A DNA stretch of 49,170 bases from Bacteroides sp. (GTDB taxonomy: Bacteria > Bacillota > Clostridia > Lachnospirales > Lachnospiraceae), in assembly GCA_023666705.1 (NCBI GenBank), contig JAMPBO010000022.1:1-49170 (forward strand), in the 5' to 3' direction. Positions 14,742-23,868 of this stretch are shown here, piece after piece. The position numbers and the translations under genes are program-made. The notes under the pieces are model-generated. The model was given only the letters and a program-made list of their open reading frames with translations. It searched no databases and was not told where the DNA came from. Numbering within the stretch: the first letter of the stretch is position 1; every line of letters starts with the position of its first letter.

Positions 14742-17666
14742 GTGGCTATTGATCAAAGAGAAGCATTGATTGCTGCTGTAAGAGCAAAAGTTGAACAGGA
14801 AAAAGCTGCAAAGGCCGAAAAAGCCAAGAAGGAACAGGCTGCGTCACAGCTTACTGGGAATTCTTCTGCTAAGACAACCGCACAGGATGGTTCAAAACCT
14901 AAGTATAAGACCTTGTCTGCTGACGATCTTGCAAAGATAGAAGAAAAGAAAAGACGTAAGCATGCGGCTGAAATGGGTATTGAATTAGAAGAAGAAACGA
15001 CAGTGGAAGAAACTGGTGTTGATGCTGCAAAGACAGAAGGCGTTACAGAGAAAAAGGAGGCACCTACAGAACAGAAAGAAGCTCCAAAGGATGAAAAACA
15101 AGATTCTTTGGGTATGAGTGTCGGCATACAGCCTGACAAGTCTGGAAAATCATTGAGCAATCCTACAGGTGAAGGCGGATTGGGAAGCAAACCGACAAAA
15201 GGAGGCGGACTTGGTTCGCTCGGCGGTGTAAGCGGCGGTGGTTTGGGACTTGATATCGGAGCCGAAAATAAGACGGAAGCAACAGGTGATGCTCCAAAGC
15301 TTAAAATGGCGGGAGCAAAGCCTAAGACAGAGGAAAAGCCGAAAGAAGAAGCTAAAGCTGCCATACCTGAAAGTAAACCGAAAGAAAGTGTGTCAACTGC
15401 ACAGGCAGATAAGGAAAAGTCATATATTAATGCAGAAAAAGCAAAGCTGCAACCGACCAAGCTTACAGGCGGTGACGGCAGCGTTACGGTTATCAGTGAC
15501 GACAGCTCAGAGAAGGATGTATTAAGCTTTGGAAGCGACGGAGATACTACCGTTGTTTCTGATAGCGTTCAGTGGCAGGAGTCAGAAGACTCTGCTGCAA
15601 AGTCTAAGGATAACGATGATATCATAAGTATTGTTCCAAATAGAAGGACAGCGTCAGGTGACGTCAAGAGTATGTATGATATTGACGCCGAGGATGACGA
15701 TCCACTTGGAGCTGAAATATCAAGACTTGCAAACTTTGGTGATACATCAGCTAAGGGCAAGGAGGCTGCTCCAGAAGCGAAGGCTGAGGATGAGGCGAAA
15801 GGAAAGGCTGCTGAGGAAGCACAAAGGAAAGAAGAAGAACTCAGAAAGAAGGCAGAGGCAGAAGAAGCAAGGAAGAAAAAGCTTAAGGATGCCGAGAAAC
15901 GTGCAGAGGATCAGGCACGCAGGATAGCGGAAGCTGAGGCAAAACAAAGAGCTGAGGCGAAAGCAAGAGAAGAAGCAAAACAAAGAGCCGAGGAAGCTGC
16001 CAAAAAGAGAGCTGAGGAAGCTGCTCAAAGAAAGGCAGAGGAGGAAGCAAAACGCAAGGCATTAGAGGAAGAAAGAAAGAAGGCTGCTGAGGAAGCACGT
16101 AGAAAAGCTACGGAGGAAGCAAGAGCTAAGGCAAAGGACAAAGCACTGAAGGCTGCCGAGGAAGCACGTAAGAAGGCAGAGGAGGCTGCTAAGATTCTTG
16201 AGGAGGCTAAGGCTGCCGAGGAAGAAGTGGCAAGAAAGGCTGCTGAAAATAAAAAGAAAATAGAAGAAGAGGCAAGAGCGAAGGCTGAGGAAGAGGCGAA
16301 ACGTGCTGCCGAGGAGGAAGCAAAGCGTAAGGCTGAGGAAGAAGCGAAACGTGCTGCCGAGGAGGAAGCAAAGCGTAAGGCTGAGGAAGAAGCAAAGCAG
16401 GCTGCCGAGGAGGAAGCAAAGCGTAAGGCTGAGGAAGAAGCAAGAAAGGCTGAGATTGAGGCTAAGCGTCAAAAGGCTGAGGAAGAGGCTAAAAAGCAGG
16501 CGGAAGAAGCAAGACGTAAGGCTGAGGAAGCTGCCCGGATTTTAGAGGAAGCCCGTAAGGTTGAAGAAGAAGCGAAACGTGCTGCCGAGGAGGCAAAGAA
16601 GCAGGCGGAAGAAGAAGCCCGCAAGGCTGAGGAAGAAGCGAAACGTGCTGCCGAGGAGGCAAAGCGTAAGGCTGAGGAAAAGCGTAAGGCTGAGGAGGAA
16701 GCAAAACGTAAAGCGGAGGAGGAGGAAAAGCGTAAGGCTGAGGAAGAAGCAAAACGCAAGGCTGAAGCGGAAGCAAAACGCAGAGCTGACGAGGAAGCCC
16801 GTAAGAAGCTTGAGGAAGAAACAAGAAAAGCTGAGGAAGAAGTAAAGCGTAAGGCTGAGGAAGCAAGAAAAATTCTGGAGGCTGCAAAAAAGGCAGAGGA
16901 GGAAGCACTCAAGGCTGCTGAGGCGGCAGATACAATCAGCATTGATTTGACTGCACCTGCCGAGGATGGAAAATTGCCTTTGGCTGCAAATTACTTAGAG
17001 AAATATGCTAAGGTCCAAAAGGTTTCCGAGAGCATTGTGAGTACATTTAACAGCATCGCTAAGGACAGCAGGGATACAAGGAATGTAGTTATAAGAGGTG
17101 AGCATGGATTTGGACTTACGTGTGTAGGTGAGGATTATGCAAGAAGCTTTTATGACATGGCTATATGTAAAGCAAAAACCATTGCAAAGATTAAAGCTGC
17201 TGCTCTGAATAAGGTTAAGCTTTCCGATGCAATGACGAAGCTTAAGGGCGGTTGCCTTGTAGTTGAAAATGCAGGACTGATTGCTCCTGACCGATTCAAT
17301 GAGCTTATCGGTTTGGCGGCACCTGACCAAAATGACATTGTAATCATACTTACAGGTGAGAATGGTTCCATCGACAGACTTATGGATGCTGCAAAGCCTG
17401 ACAAAATCAAATTTAAGTACAATATCAATTTTGTGGGTATTGAGTCCTCTGATATGCTGGCAATTGCGAAGGGATATATTTCACAGAGAGGCTTTAAGGC
17501 TGATGACAGCGTAGACGGAACAATCAGAAACCAGCTTATGGCAATGGAGAGTGGAAATATTGACAGAATGCTTAAGGCTGTTGATGATGCACTGATTAAG
17601 TGTGAGGACAGAGAAAAAGCAAAGGGAATTTCCAAGAAATATTTACTAAGTGAAGATTTCAAATAA
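14742..17666 (+). CDS. Ala/Glu/Lys coiled-coil protein with degenerate CbbX/SpoVK-like AAA+ domain
   Basis: The protein has 974 residues and a GTG start with AAAGGAGG 8 bases upstream. Order: a helical head (IAAVRAKVEQEKAAKAEKAK), a Gly-rich stretch at about 142-173 (GGGLGSLGGVSGGGLG), a mixed charged region, then about 390 residues (339-729) of AEEEAKRKAEE-type repeats predicted to form one long helix or coiled coil, then a folded domain at 740-974. That domain follows the CbbX/SpoVK AAA+ layout, but the Walker A position reads GEHGFGLT (786-793; Leu for Lys) and the Walker B position LVVEN (839-843; DE replaced by EN), so ATP hydrolysis is unlikely. The end (LMAMESGNIDRMLKAVDDAL) resembles the AAA lid. 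It is followed by a terminator and then an MreB-type gene. A structural or scaffold role is inferred; it is not a known named protein to me. Confidence 0.83.
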   Translation: MAIDQREALIAAVRAKVEQEKAAKAEKAKKEQAASQLTGNSSAKTTAQDGSKPKYKTLSADDLAKIEEKKRRKHAAEMGIELEEETTVEETGVDAAKTEGVTEKKEAPTEQKEAPKDEKQDSLGMSVGIQPDKSGKSLSNPTGEGGLGSKPTKGGGLGSLGGVSGGGLGLDIGAENKTEATGDAPKLKMAGAKPKTEEKPKEEAKAAIPESKPKESVSTAQADKEKSYINAEKAKLQPTKLTGGDGSVTVISDDSSEKDVLSFGSDGDTTVVSDSVQWQESEDSAAKSKDNDDIISIVPNRRTASGDVKSMYDIDAEDDDPLGAEISRLANFGDTSAKGKEAAPEAKAEDEAKGKAAEEAQRKEEELRKKAEAEEARKKKLKDAEKRAEDQARRIAEAEAKQRAEAKAREEAKQRAEEAAKKRAEEAAQRKAEEEAKRKALEEERKKAAEEARRKATEEARAKAKDKALKAAEEARKKAEEAAKILEEAKAAEEEVARKAAENKKKIEEEARAKAEEEAKRAAEEEAKRKAEEEAKRAAEEEAKRKAEEEAKQAAEEEAKRKAEEEARKAEIEAKRQKAEEEAKKQAEEARRKAEEAARILEEARKVEEEAKRAAEEAKKQAEEEARKAEEEAKRAAEEAKRKAEEKRKAEEEAKRKAEEEEKRKAEEEAKRKAEAEAKRRADEEARKKLEEETRKAEEEVKRKAEEARKILEAAKKAEEEALKAAEAADTISIDLTAPAEDGKLPLAANYLEKYAKVQKVSESIVSTFNSIAKDSRDTRNVVIRGEHGFGLTCVGEDYARSFYDMAICKAKTIAKIKAAALNKVKLSDAMTKLKGGCLVVENAGLIAPDRFNELIGLAAPDQNDIVIILTGENGSIDRLMDAAKPDKIKFKYNINFVGIESSDMLAIAKGYISQRGFKADDSVDGTIRNQLMAMESGNIDRMLKAVDDALIKCEDREKAKGISKKYLLSEDFK
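16287..16430 (+). repeat. Three tandem 48-bp repeats inside the coiled-coil gene
   Basis: Units at 16287-16334, 16335-16382 and 16383-16430 are nearly identical and encode the 16-residue unit EEEAKRAAEEEAKRKA (third copy has KQ for KR). The unit breaks into 8-residue halves. Related but more diverged units continue to about 16800. In-frame length change by slippage or recombination is expected here. Confidence 0.85.
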
Positions 17667-17677
17667 ATATTGAAAAA

Positions 17678-17722
17678 AACAGAGCCGATGCTTATAATCA
17701 TTATAGCATCGGTTTTGTTTTT
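17678..17722. terminator. Rho-independent terminator after the coiled-coil gene
   Basis: CCGATGC (17685-17691) pairs with GCATCGG (17706-17712), extended inside by TATAA/TTATA and outside by an A-run pairing with the T-rich tail TTTTGTTTTT. The A and T runs on the two sides make it usable in both directions. It separates the coiled-coil gene from the MreB-type gene. Confidence 0.88.
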
Positions 17723-17761
17723 AAAAAATCGGGAAAACATTTACGAATAGAGGAATAAAAA

Positions 17762-18754
17762 TTGATAAACATTGATATTGGGATTGATCTTGGGTCATCA
17801 AATACGGTCGTATATATAAAGGATAAAGGAATTGTTGTAAATCAGCCTTCGGTTATTGCATATGAGGTAAGAAGCAAGAAGATTGTTGCAGTCGGTAATA
17901 AAGCAAAAAAAATGCTGGGGAAAACACCAGAAGAAATTGAAGTGGTACGCCCAATCAGAGGGGGTGTAATCTCCGATTACACACTTACGGAGAGAATGGT
18001 AAAGCTGTTTGTAAAAAATGCAATGGAAAAGCGGAAGATATGGGGAAGACCTAATATCTGTGTCTGCGTCCCAAGCGGTATCACCCCTGTTCAGGTGCGG
18101 GCAGTTGAGGATGCCGTATATAGGACAGGTGCAAAAAATGTATATATTCTGGAAGAACCGTTTGCCGCTGCAATCGGTGCAGGGATTGAAGTGAATTCAC
18201 CGAAAGGGTACATGGTAGTGGACATTGGCGGTGGAACGACGGACATTGCAATCATATCAAAGGGCGGTATCCAGATTGAAAAATCAATTAAAGCAGCAGG
18301 TGAAGATTTTGACGAGGCAATTATAAGATATATGAGAAAAAGGCATAACATTCAGCTTGGAAATGTGTCGGCGGAGGCATTAAAGCTTGAAATCGGTTCG
18401 GTATATCCAAGACAAAAGGATGCCGTGGGGTATGCCAAGGGAAAGGAGCTTGTCAGAGGGCTTCCAATTAAATTACAGGTTAAGTCCTCGGAAATTATTG
18501 ATGCAGTTTCGGAAATTGCAAATCAGATTGTGGATGGTGTAAAAATAACACTGGAGCAGTGTCTGCCTGAGCTTGTTGCAGATATTTCCGAGCAGGGAAT
18601 TTTACTTTCCGGAGGCGGAAGCAAGATATACGGAATGGACAAGCTGATATACGATAAAATCGGAGTGAAGGCGATGCATATTGAAAGCCCTGAGCTGCTG
18701 GTGGCAAAGGGGGCAGGAACAGCCAGACGGTATGTAAAGCTGCGGGAAAATTAA
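17762..18754 (+). CDS. mreB: MreB-family actin (rod shape-determining protein)
   Basis: MreB-type actins polymerise on the inner membrane face and guide wall synthesis. The 330-residue protein shows the actin-fold signatures: phosphate-1 loop DIGIDLGSSNT (5-15), VRPIRGGVISDY, VPSGITPVQVRAVEDA, EEPFAAAIGAGI, phosphate-2 loop MVVDIGGGTTDIAIIS and the adenosine motif ILLSGGGSKIYGMD. The start is TTG with AGAGGA about 7 bases upstream; no ATG is available nearby in frame. mreC, mreD and rodA are not next to it, so it may be an Mbl/MreBH-like extra copy and not the main mreBCD gene. LGSSNT replaces the more usual LGTANT/LGTAS wording. Its neighbours are the coiled-coil protein (upstream, past a terminator) and ygiQ (45 bases downstream). 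Confidence 0.92.
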   Translation: MINIDIGIDLGSSNTVVYIKDKGIVVNQPSVIAYEVRSKKIVAVGNKAKKMLGKTPEEIEVVRPIRGGVISDYTLTERMVKLFVKNAMEKRKIWGRPNICVCVPSGITPVQVRAVEDAVYRTGAKNVYILEEPFAAAIGAGIEVNSPKGYMVVDIGGGTTDIAIISKGGIQIEKSIKAAGEDFDEAIIRYMRKRHNIQLGNVSAEALKLEIGSVYPRQKDAVGYAKGKELVRGLPIKLQVKSSEIIDAVSEIANQIVDGVKITLEQCLPELVADISEQGILLSGGGSKIYGMDKLIYDKIGVKAMHIESPELLVAKGAGTARRYVKLREN

Positions 18755-18799
18755 TGGCGGTTTGGCAAATGGGACGATATCAAAAGAAAGAGGAAGCCT

Positions 18800-20785
18800 A
18801 TGGAAAAATTAAACTATAAATATAATGCCGGATTTCTGCCGTTAAATAAAACAGAGATGGAATTAAAGGGATGGGAACAGCCTGACTTTGTGTATGTCAT
18901 AGGGGATGCGTATGTTGACCATCCCTCTTTTGGGCATGCAATCATAAGCCGTATCTTAGAGCTTTATGGTTACAAGGTTGCCATTATCTCCCAGCCTGAC
19001 TGGAAAAATCCTGCAAGCATTGATATCTATGGCAGACCAAGGCTTGCATATCTTGTGGCTGCGGGAAACATGGATTCCATGGTAAATCATTATTCTGTTT
19101 CAAAGAAAAGAAGAACACAGGATGCCTATACACCGGGAGGTGTTATGGGAAAAAGACCAGATTACGCAACGGTCGTATACTGTAATCTAATCAGAAGAAA
19201 ATACAAGGATGTACCCATTGTGATTGGAGGAATAGAAGCAAGCTTAAGGAGACTTGCCCATTATGATTACTGGTCAAACCACATGAAACATTCCATACTG
19301 GTCGATTCTCAGGCTGATATACTTATTTTTGGAATGGGAGAGAAAGCCATAATCGAGGTTGCAGAAGCTCTCGATAGTGGGATTGATGCAAGGGATATTA
19401 CGTTTATAGACGGGACAGCATATCGGACAAAGACGATTGACCACCTGCGTGATTACATTACACTGCCTGATTATGATATGCTGCTGGCTGACAAGCTGAA
19501 TTATGCAAAAAGCTTTCAGCTGCAATACGATAACACGGATCATTATACGGCGAAGACTTTAGTGGAAAAATACAATGACCATATGTATGTTGTACAAAAC
19601 AGACCAGCGGCACCCCTTACCGAAAACGAGATGGACAGGGTATATTCCTTAAATTATATGAGGACGTATCATCCCTCCTATGAAGCACTTGGCGGCGTGC
19701 CTGCCATATCGGAGGTGAAATTCAGTATTGTAAGCAATCGGGGTTGCTTTGGCGGATGCAGCTTTTGTGCCCTTACCTTTCATCAGGGAAGAATCATACA
19801 GACAAGAAGTGATAAATCCATATTGCAGGAGGCTGAGAAAATGGTGTGGGAGCCTGATTTTAAGGGCTACATACACGATGTGGGAGGACCGACGGCAAAT
19901 TTCAGGTTAAAGGCATGCAAAAAGCAGGAAAAATATGGTGTATGTAAAAACAGACAGTGCCTTTTTCCAAAGCCATGTGAAAATCTGATTGCAGACCACA
20001 GTTCATATCTTGCACTTTTAAGAAAGCTACGTGAGCTGCCAAACGTAAAAAAGGTATTTATACGGTCGGGAATACGGTTTGACTATCTTATGGCAGATAA
20101 AAATGATGAATTTTTTTACGAGCTTTGTAAATATCATGTGAGTGGTCAGCTTAAGGTGGCACCGGAACACGTTTCCGACAATGTCTTAAGAAAGATGGGA
20201 AAGCCGGGAAATGACGTATTTCAGGCATTTTGTGACAAGTACAAAAAAATAAACGAGGAGCTTGGAATGAAACAGTATATGGTTCCGTATCTGATGTCTT
20301 CCCATCCGGGCTCCACGATGAAGGATGCAGTTAAGCTTGCAGAATATCTAAGGGATTTGGGATACATGCCGGAGCAGGTTCAGGATTTTTACCCCACACC
20401 GTCAACCATTTCCACCTGCATGTACTATACAGGGGTTGACCCAAGAACAATGGAAAAGGTTTATGTTCCTGTTTCACCCCACGAAAAGGCAATGCAAAGG
20501 GCACTGATTCAGTACCGGAACCCGCAAAATTATGATTTGGTCCATGAGGCATTGGTGATTGCCAAGCGGACAGACCTTATCGGATATGACAAAAAGTGTC
20601 TGATAAGACCAAGGAAAAATGATGAGGCTTTCAAGACACATAGGAAAGAAAACGGCGAATGGCATCGTGCTGACAATGTAAAATATGGAGGAGGTTTTAC
20701 GGAGAATAAGGAAAATATGAAAAACGGCGACGGAAAAAGGAAGAAAAAAACAATAAGAAACATTCATAAAAAGAAGAAAAAGTAG
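18800..20785 (+). CDS. YgiQ-family radical SAM protein
   Basis: The 661-residue protein opens with LPLNKTEMELKGWEQPDFVY and has a long N-terminal domain of the YgiQ type (IIGGIEASLRRLAHYDYW-like segment). The radical SAM cluster motif CxxxCxxC lies near residue 316 (NRGCFGGCSFCALTFHQGR), followed by the glycine-rich SAM segment and the SSHPGST motif. Family proteins are about 600-700 residues and their reaction is unknown. The last 50 residues are a Lys-rich tail (GDGKRKKKTIRN). The ATG is preceded by AGAGGA. It is likely cotranscribed with the MreB-type gene, 45 bases upstream. Confidence 0.92.
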   Translation: MEKLNYKYNAGFLPLNKTEMELKGWEQPDFVYVIGDAYVDHPSFGHAIISRILELYGYKVAIISQPDWKNPASIDIYGRPRLAYLVAAGNMDSMVNHYSVSKKRRTQDAYTPGGVMGKRPDYATVVYCNLIRRKYKDVPIVIGGIEASLRRLAHYDYWSNHMKHSILVDSQADILIFGMGEKAIIEVAEALDSGIDARDITFIDGTAYRTKTIDHLRDYITLPDYDMLLADKLNYAKSFQLQYDNTDHYTAKTLVEKYNDHMYVVQNRPAAPLTENEMDRVYSLNYMRTYHPSYEALGGVPAISEVKFSIVSNRGCFGGCSFCALTFHQGRIIQTRSDKSILQEAEKMVWEPDFKGYIHDVGGPTANFRLKACKKQEKYGVCKNRQCLFPKPCENLIADHSSYLALLRKLRELPNVKKVFIRSGIRFDYLMADKNDEFFYELCKYHVSGQLKVAPEHVSDNVLRKMGKPGNDVFQAFCDKYKKINEELGMKQYMVPYLMSSHPGSTMKDAVKLAEYLRDLGYMPEQVQDFYPTPSTISTCMYYTGVDPRTMEKVYVPVSPHEKAMQRALIQYRNPQNYDLVHEALVIAKRTDLIGYDKKCLIRPRKNDEAFKTHRKENGEWHRADNVKYGGGFTENKENMKNGDGKRKKKTIRNIHKKKKK

Positions 20786-20797
20786 GAGGTTAATCTG

Positions 20798-20826
20798 TTG
20801 CGAAATAGACCTAAATATGATATTAT
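20798..20826 (+). promoter_or_regulatory. Promoter of the butyrate operon
   Basis: TTGCGA (20798-20803), 17 bases, then TGA-TATTAT with the -10 box at 20821-20826 and the extended TG. Transcription would begin near 20833, leaving a leader of about 85 bases before thl. It overlaps a possible small frame (20798-20878), so one of the two readings may be wrong. Confidence 0.55.
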
Positions 20827-20878
20827 AGGCATATCAGTGTCGAGGGGTATGTCCTTAGACAGAACAAGGCGTATTTGA
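20798..20878 (+). CDS. Possible 26-residue small protein before thl
   Basis: A TTG start preceded by AGGAGG at 8-base spacing opens MRNRPKYDIIGISVSRGMSL and then DRTRRI before TGA at 20876-20878. The site is perfect and lies 12 bases after the ygiQ stop. Against it: a 26-codon frame is weak evidence, the start is TTG, and a good promoter overlaps it. I do not recognise the peptide. Confidence 0.3.
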   Translation: MRNRPKYDIIGISVSRGMSLDRTRRI

Positions 20879-20919
20879 CGTGGAGTTCAAATAAAAAAAA
20901 GATGGAGGAATTTTAAACA

Positions 20920-22101
20920 ATGGCAAAGAAAGTAGTTTTAGCAGGCGCATGTCGTACAGCAATCGGTACTATGGGGGGTTCACTCAGTACAACTCCGGCA
21001 TCAGAGCTTGGTGCAATCGTTATTAAAGAGGCATTAAACAGAGCAGGTGTAGCACCGGAAGCGGTTGATCAGGTGTATATGGGCTGTGTTATTCAGGCAG
21101 GTTTAGGTCAGAACGTTGCACGTCAGGCATCTATTAAAGCCGGACTTCCTATTGAGGTTCCTGCGGTAACCATAAACGTAGTCTGTGGTTCGGGTCTTAA
21201 CTGTGTAAACATGGCTGCACAAATGATAGTGGCAGGTGAGGCTGATATCGTTGTTGCAGGCGGTATGGAAAACATGTCAATGGCACCATACGCTGTTATG
21301 CAGGGCCGTTATGGATACAGAATGAACGACGGCAAGTTAGTTGATACCATGGTACATGATGCTCTTTGGGATGCATTCAATGATTACCATATGATTAAGA
21401 CGGCTGACAATATTGCCCAGCAGTGGAAGCTTACACGTGAAGAGCTTGATGAGTTTGCAGTGAACAGCCAGAATAAGGCAGTTGCAGCACAGGAGGCAGG
21501 TGCATTTGATAAGGAAATCGTTCCTGTAATGGTTAAGAAGAAGAAAGAAACGATTGAGTTCAAGAAGGATGAGGGACCACGTCCTGGTACTACAATGGAG
21601 GGACTTGCAAGACTTCGTACAATTAATCCTGACGGATATGTTACAGCAGGAAATGCATCAGGCATCAATGACGGTGCAGCAGCAATCGTCGTAATGAGCG
21701 AGGAGAAGGCGAAAGAGCTTGGTGTTAAGCCTATGGCTACATGGGTAGCAGGAGCACTTGGCGGTGTTGATCCTTCTATCATGGGTATCGGACCTGTTGC
21801 TTCCACAAAGAAGGTTTTGGCGAAGACAGGAATGAAGATTGAGGACTTCGATATCATTGAGGCAAATGAGGCATTTGCTGCACAGTCTGTTGCAGTAGGC
21901 AAGGACCTTGGAATTGATGTTGCAAAGCAGCTCAACCCGAACGGAGGAGCAATTGCACTTGGACATCCTGTAGGAGCATCAGGCTGCCGTATTCTTGTTA
22001 CACTTCTCCATGAGATGGAAGCAAAGGATGCAAAGACAGGTCTTGCAACACTCTGTATCGGCGGTGGTATGGGATGTTCTACGATCGTTAAAAGAGATTA
22101 A
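20920..22101 (+). CDS. thl: Acetyl-CoA C-acetyltransferase (thiolase)
   Basis: This thiolase condenses two acetyl-CoA to acetoacetyl-CoA, the first step of butyrate formation. The 393-residue protein has the nucleophile Cys89 in NVVCGSGLN, the catalytic His349 in [10 protein letters not shown] and the second Cys379 in LCIGGGMG, with the family's normal length. The GGAGG site is close upstream. It heads the order thl-crt-hbd-bcd-etfB-etfA, all on one strand with gaps of 13-40 bases, and so one operon. The likely promoter is at 20798-20826. Codon use is strongly biased toward a few codons (AAG, GCA, CTT), as expected for a highly expressed operon. Confidence 0.97.
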   Translation: MAKKVVLAGACRTAIGTMGGSLSTTPASELGAIVIKEALNRAGVAPEAVDQVYMGCVIQAGLGQNVARQASIKAGLPIEVPAVTINVVCGSGLNCVNMAAQMIVAGEADIVVAGGMENMSMAPYAVMQGRYGYRMNDGKLVDTMVHDALWDAFNDYHMIKTADNIAQQWKLTREELDEFAVNSQNKAVAAQEAGAFDKEIVPVMVKKKKETIEFKKDEGPRPGTTMEGLARLRTINPDGYVTAGNASGINDGAAAIVVMSEEKAKELGVKPMATWVAGALGGVDPSIMGIGPVASTKKVLAKTGMKIEDFDIIEANEAFAAQSVAVGKDLGIDVAKQLNPNGGAIALGHPVGASGCRILVTLLHEMEAKDAKTGLATLCIGGGMGCSTIVKRD

Positions 22102-22139
22102 GGAGCGGTAACGTTCCATAGAGTAAAAAGGAGAAACAG

Positions 22140-22931
22140 ATGGAATTTATAACTTATGAGCAGGAAGGTTTTGTAGGCGTAGTTACGATTAACCGTCCAA
22201 AGGCACTGAATGCATTAAACAGTCAGGTGCTTGATGAGATTAACGCTGCATTTGATGCCATTGATTTAGAAACAACAAGAGCGGTTGTACTTACGGGAGC
22301 AGGAGAAAAGTCATTTGTTGCAGGTGCTGACATAGGAGAGATGTCAACACTCACGAAGGCTGAGGGTGAGGCATTCGGCAAAAAGGGAAATGACGTATTC
22401 AGAAAGATTGAGACGTTCCCTATCCCTGTTATAGCAGCTATAAACGGATTTGCACTTGGCGGCGGATGCGAGATTGCCATGAGCTGTGATATAAGAATTT
22501 GTTCTGACAATGCAGTATTTGGACAGCCTGAGGTTGGACTTGGAATTACACCTGGATTTGGTGGAACACAGAGACTTGCAAGACTTGTGGGTGCAGGTAT
22601 GGCGAAGCAGATGATTTATACTGCAAGAAACATTAAGTCGGACGAAGCACTCCGAATCGGTCTTGTGAATGCAGTATATACACAGGAGGAATTACTCCCT
22701 GCAGCAAAGAAGATGGCAGCAGGTATTGCGGCAAATGCACCAATTGCAGTGAGAAGCTGTAAGAAGGCGATTAATGACGGATTGCAGGTTGACATGGACA
22801 AGGCTATCGTTATTGAGGAGAAGCTCTTTGGTGATTGCTTTGAGACAGAGGATCAAAAAGCAGGTATGGGCAACTTCCTTGAGAAAGACAAGGAAAAGAA
22901 ATTAAAGGTTGTTCCATTCCAAAACAAATAA
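22140..22931 (+). CDS. crt: 3-hydroxybutyryl-CoA dehydratase (crotonase)
   Basis: Crotonase removes water from 3-hydroxybutyryl-CoA to give crotonyl-CoA. The 263-residue protein shows the enoyl-CoA hydratase fold: VTINRPKALNALNSQ, the oxyanion segment SFVAGADIGEM, then FALGGGCEIAMSCDIRI with the first catalytic Glu, then VFGQPEVGLGITPGFGGTQR with the second Glu. Length is normal. It follows thl by 38 bases with an AAAAGGAG site. The product feeds the bifurcating Bcd/EtfAB step encoded downstream. Confidence 0.96.
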   Translation: MEFITYEQEGFVGVVTINRPKALNALNSQVLDEINAAFDAIDLETTRAVVLTGAGEKSFVAGADIGEMSTLTKAEGEAFGKKGNDVFRKIETFPIPVIAAINGFALGGGCEIAMSCDIRICSDNAVFGQPEVGLGITPGFGGTQRLARLVGAGMAKQMIYTARNIKSDEALRIGLVNAVYTQEELLPAAKKMAAGIAANAPIAVRSCKKAINDGLQVDMDKAIVIEEKLFGDCFETEDQKAGMGNFLEKDKEKKLKVVPFQNK

Positions 22932-22956
22932 AAATAAATATTAGGAGGACGTAAAA

Positions 22957-23829
22957 ATGAAAGTTGGCGTTATTGGTGCCGGAACTATGGGTCAGGGTAT
23001 TGCTAAGGCATTTGCCCAGGTTGACGGATATGAGGTTGCACTTTGCGACATCAAGAAGGAATGGGCAGAAGGCGGCAAGGACAAAATTGCCAAGGGCTAT
23101 GCAAGACTTGTAGAAAAAGGAAAGATGACACAGGAGACAGTTGACGGTATCCTTGCAAGTATTACCGCAGGTCTTAAGGAGGACATCTGTGCAGACTGCG
23201 ATTTAATCGTTGAGGCTGCATTTGAGGATATGGATGTTAAGAAGACTACATTTTCAGAGCTTGACAAGATATGCAAGCCTGAGTGTATATTTGCTTCAAA
23301 TACTTCATCCCTTTCTATTACGGAGATTGGAAACGGACTTACCCGTCCTATGATTGGTATGCATTTCTTCAATCCTGCTGACAGAATGAAGCTGGTTGAG
23401 GTTATAGCAGGCGTAAACACTCCACAGGAGACGGTTGATAAGATTATCAAGATTTCTGAGGAAATCGGAAAGACTCCTGTACAGGTTCAGGAGGCAGCAG
23501 GCTTTGTAGTAAACCGTATCTTAATCCCTATGATTAATGAAGCAGCATTCATTAAGATGGAGGGCGTTTCAGATATAGCAGGTATTGATGCTGCCATGAA
23601 GCTTGGTGCAAATCATCCTATGGGACCACTTGAGTTAGGTGATTTTGTAGGTCTTGATATCTGCCTTGCAATTATGGACGTTCTTTACAAGGAAACAGGA
23701 GACAGCAAGTATCGTGCATGTCCTCTGCTCCGTAAGATGGTTCGCGGCGGAAATCTTGGTGTTAAGAGCGGCAAGGGCTTCTATGTATACAATGCTGACC
23801 GCACAAAAACACCGGTTGATGCCCAGTAA
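22957..23829 (+). CDS. hbd: 3-hydroxybutyryl-CoA dehydrogenase
   Basis: Hbd reduces acetoacetyl-CoA to 3-hydroxybutyryl-CoA with NAD(P)H. The 290-residue protein starts with the Rossmann motif VGVIGAGTMGQGIAKAFAQ, has the catalytic Ser/His region FASNTSSLSITEI and GMHFFNPADRMKLVEVI, and the C-terminal domain ending GVKSGKGFYVYN, all typical. Length is normal (about 280). TAGGAGG precedes the ATG. It is the third gene of the operon, 25 bases after crt. Confidence 0.97.
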   Translation: MKVGVIGAGTMGQGIAKAFAQVDGYEVALCDIKKEWAEGGKDKIAKGYARLVEKGKMTQETVDGILASITAGLKEDICADCDLIVEAAFEDMDVKKTTFSELDKICKPECIFASNTSSLSITEIGNGLTRPMIGMHFFNPADRMKLVEVIAGVNTPQETVDKIIKISEEIGKTPVQVQEAAGFVVNRILIPMINEAAFIKMEGVSDIAGIDAAMKLGANHPMGPLELGDFVGLDICLAIMDVLYKETGDSKYRACPLLRKMVRGGNLGVKSGKGFYVYNADRTKTPVDAQ

Positions 23830-23868
23830 TTGTCTTATATAATTATAATTAATGGAGGAAAATTTAGA

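Noticed and set aside
16287-16800. Tandem repeats resembling a repeat array such as CRISPR
   Set aside because: Units are back to back without spacers and code in frame for a charged helix.
15747-16942. Several frames on both strands over the Lys/Glu/Ala repeat region
   Set aside because: Repeats such as GAGGAAGCAAAG leave all frames open. None has a start site or a natural composition.
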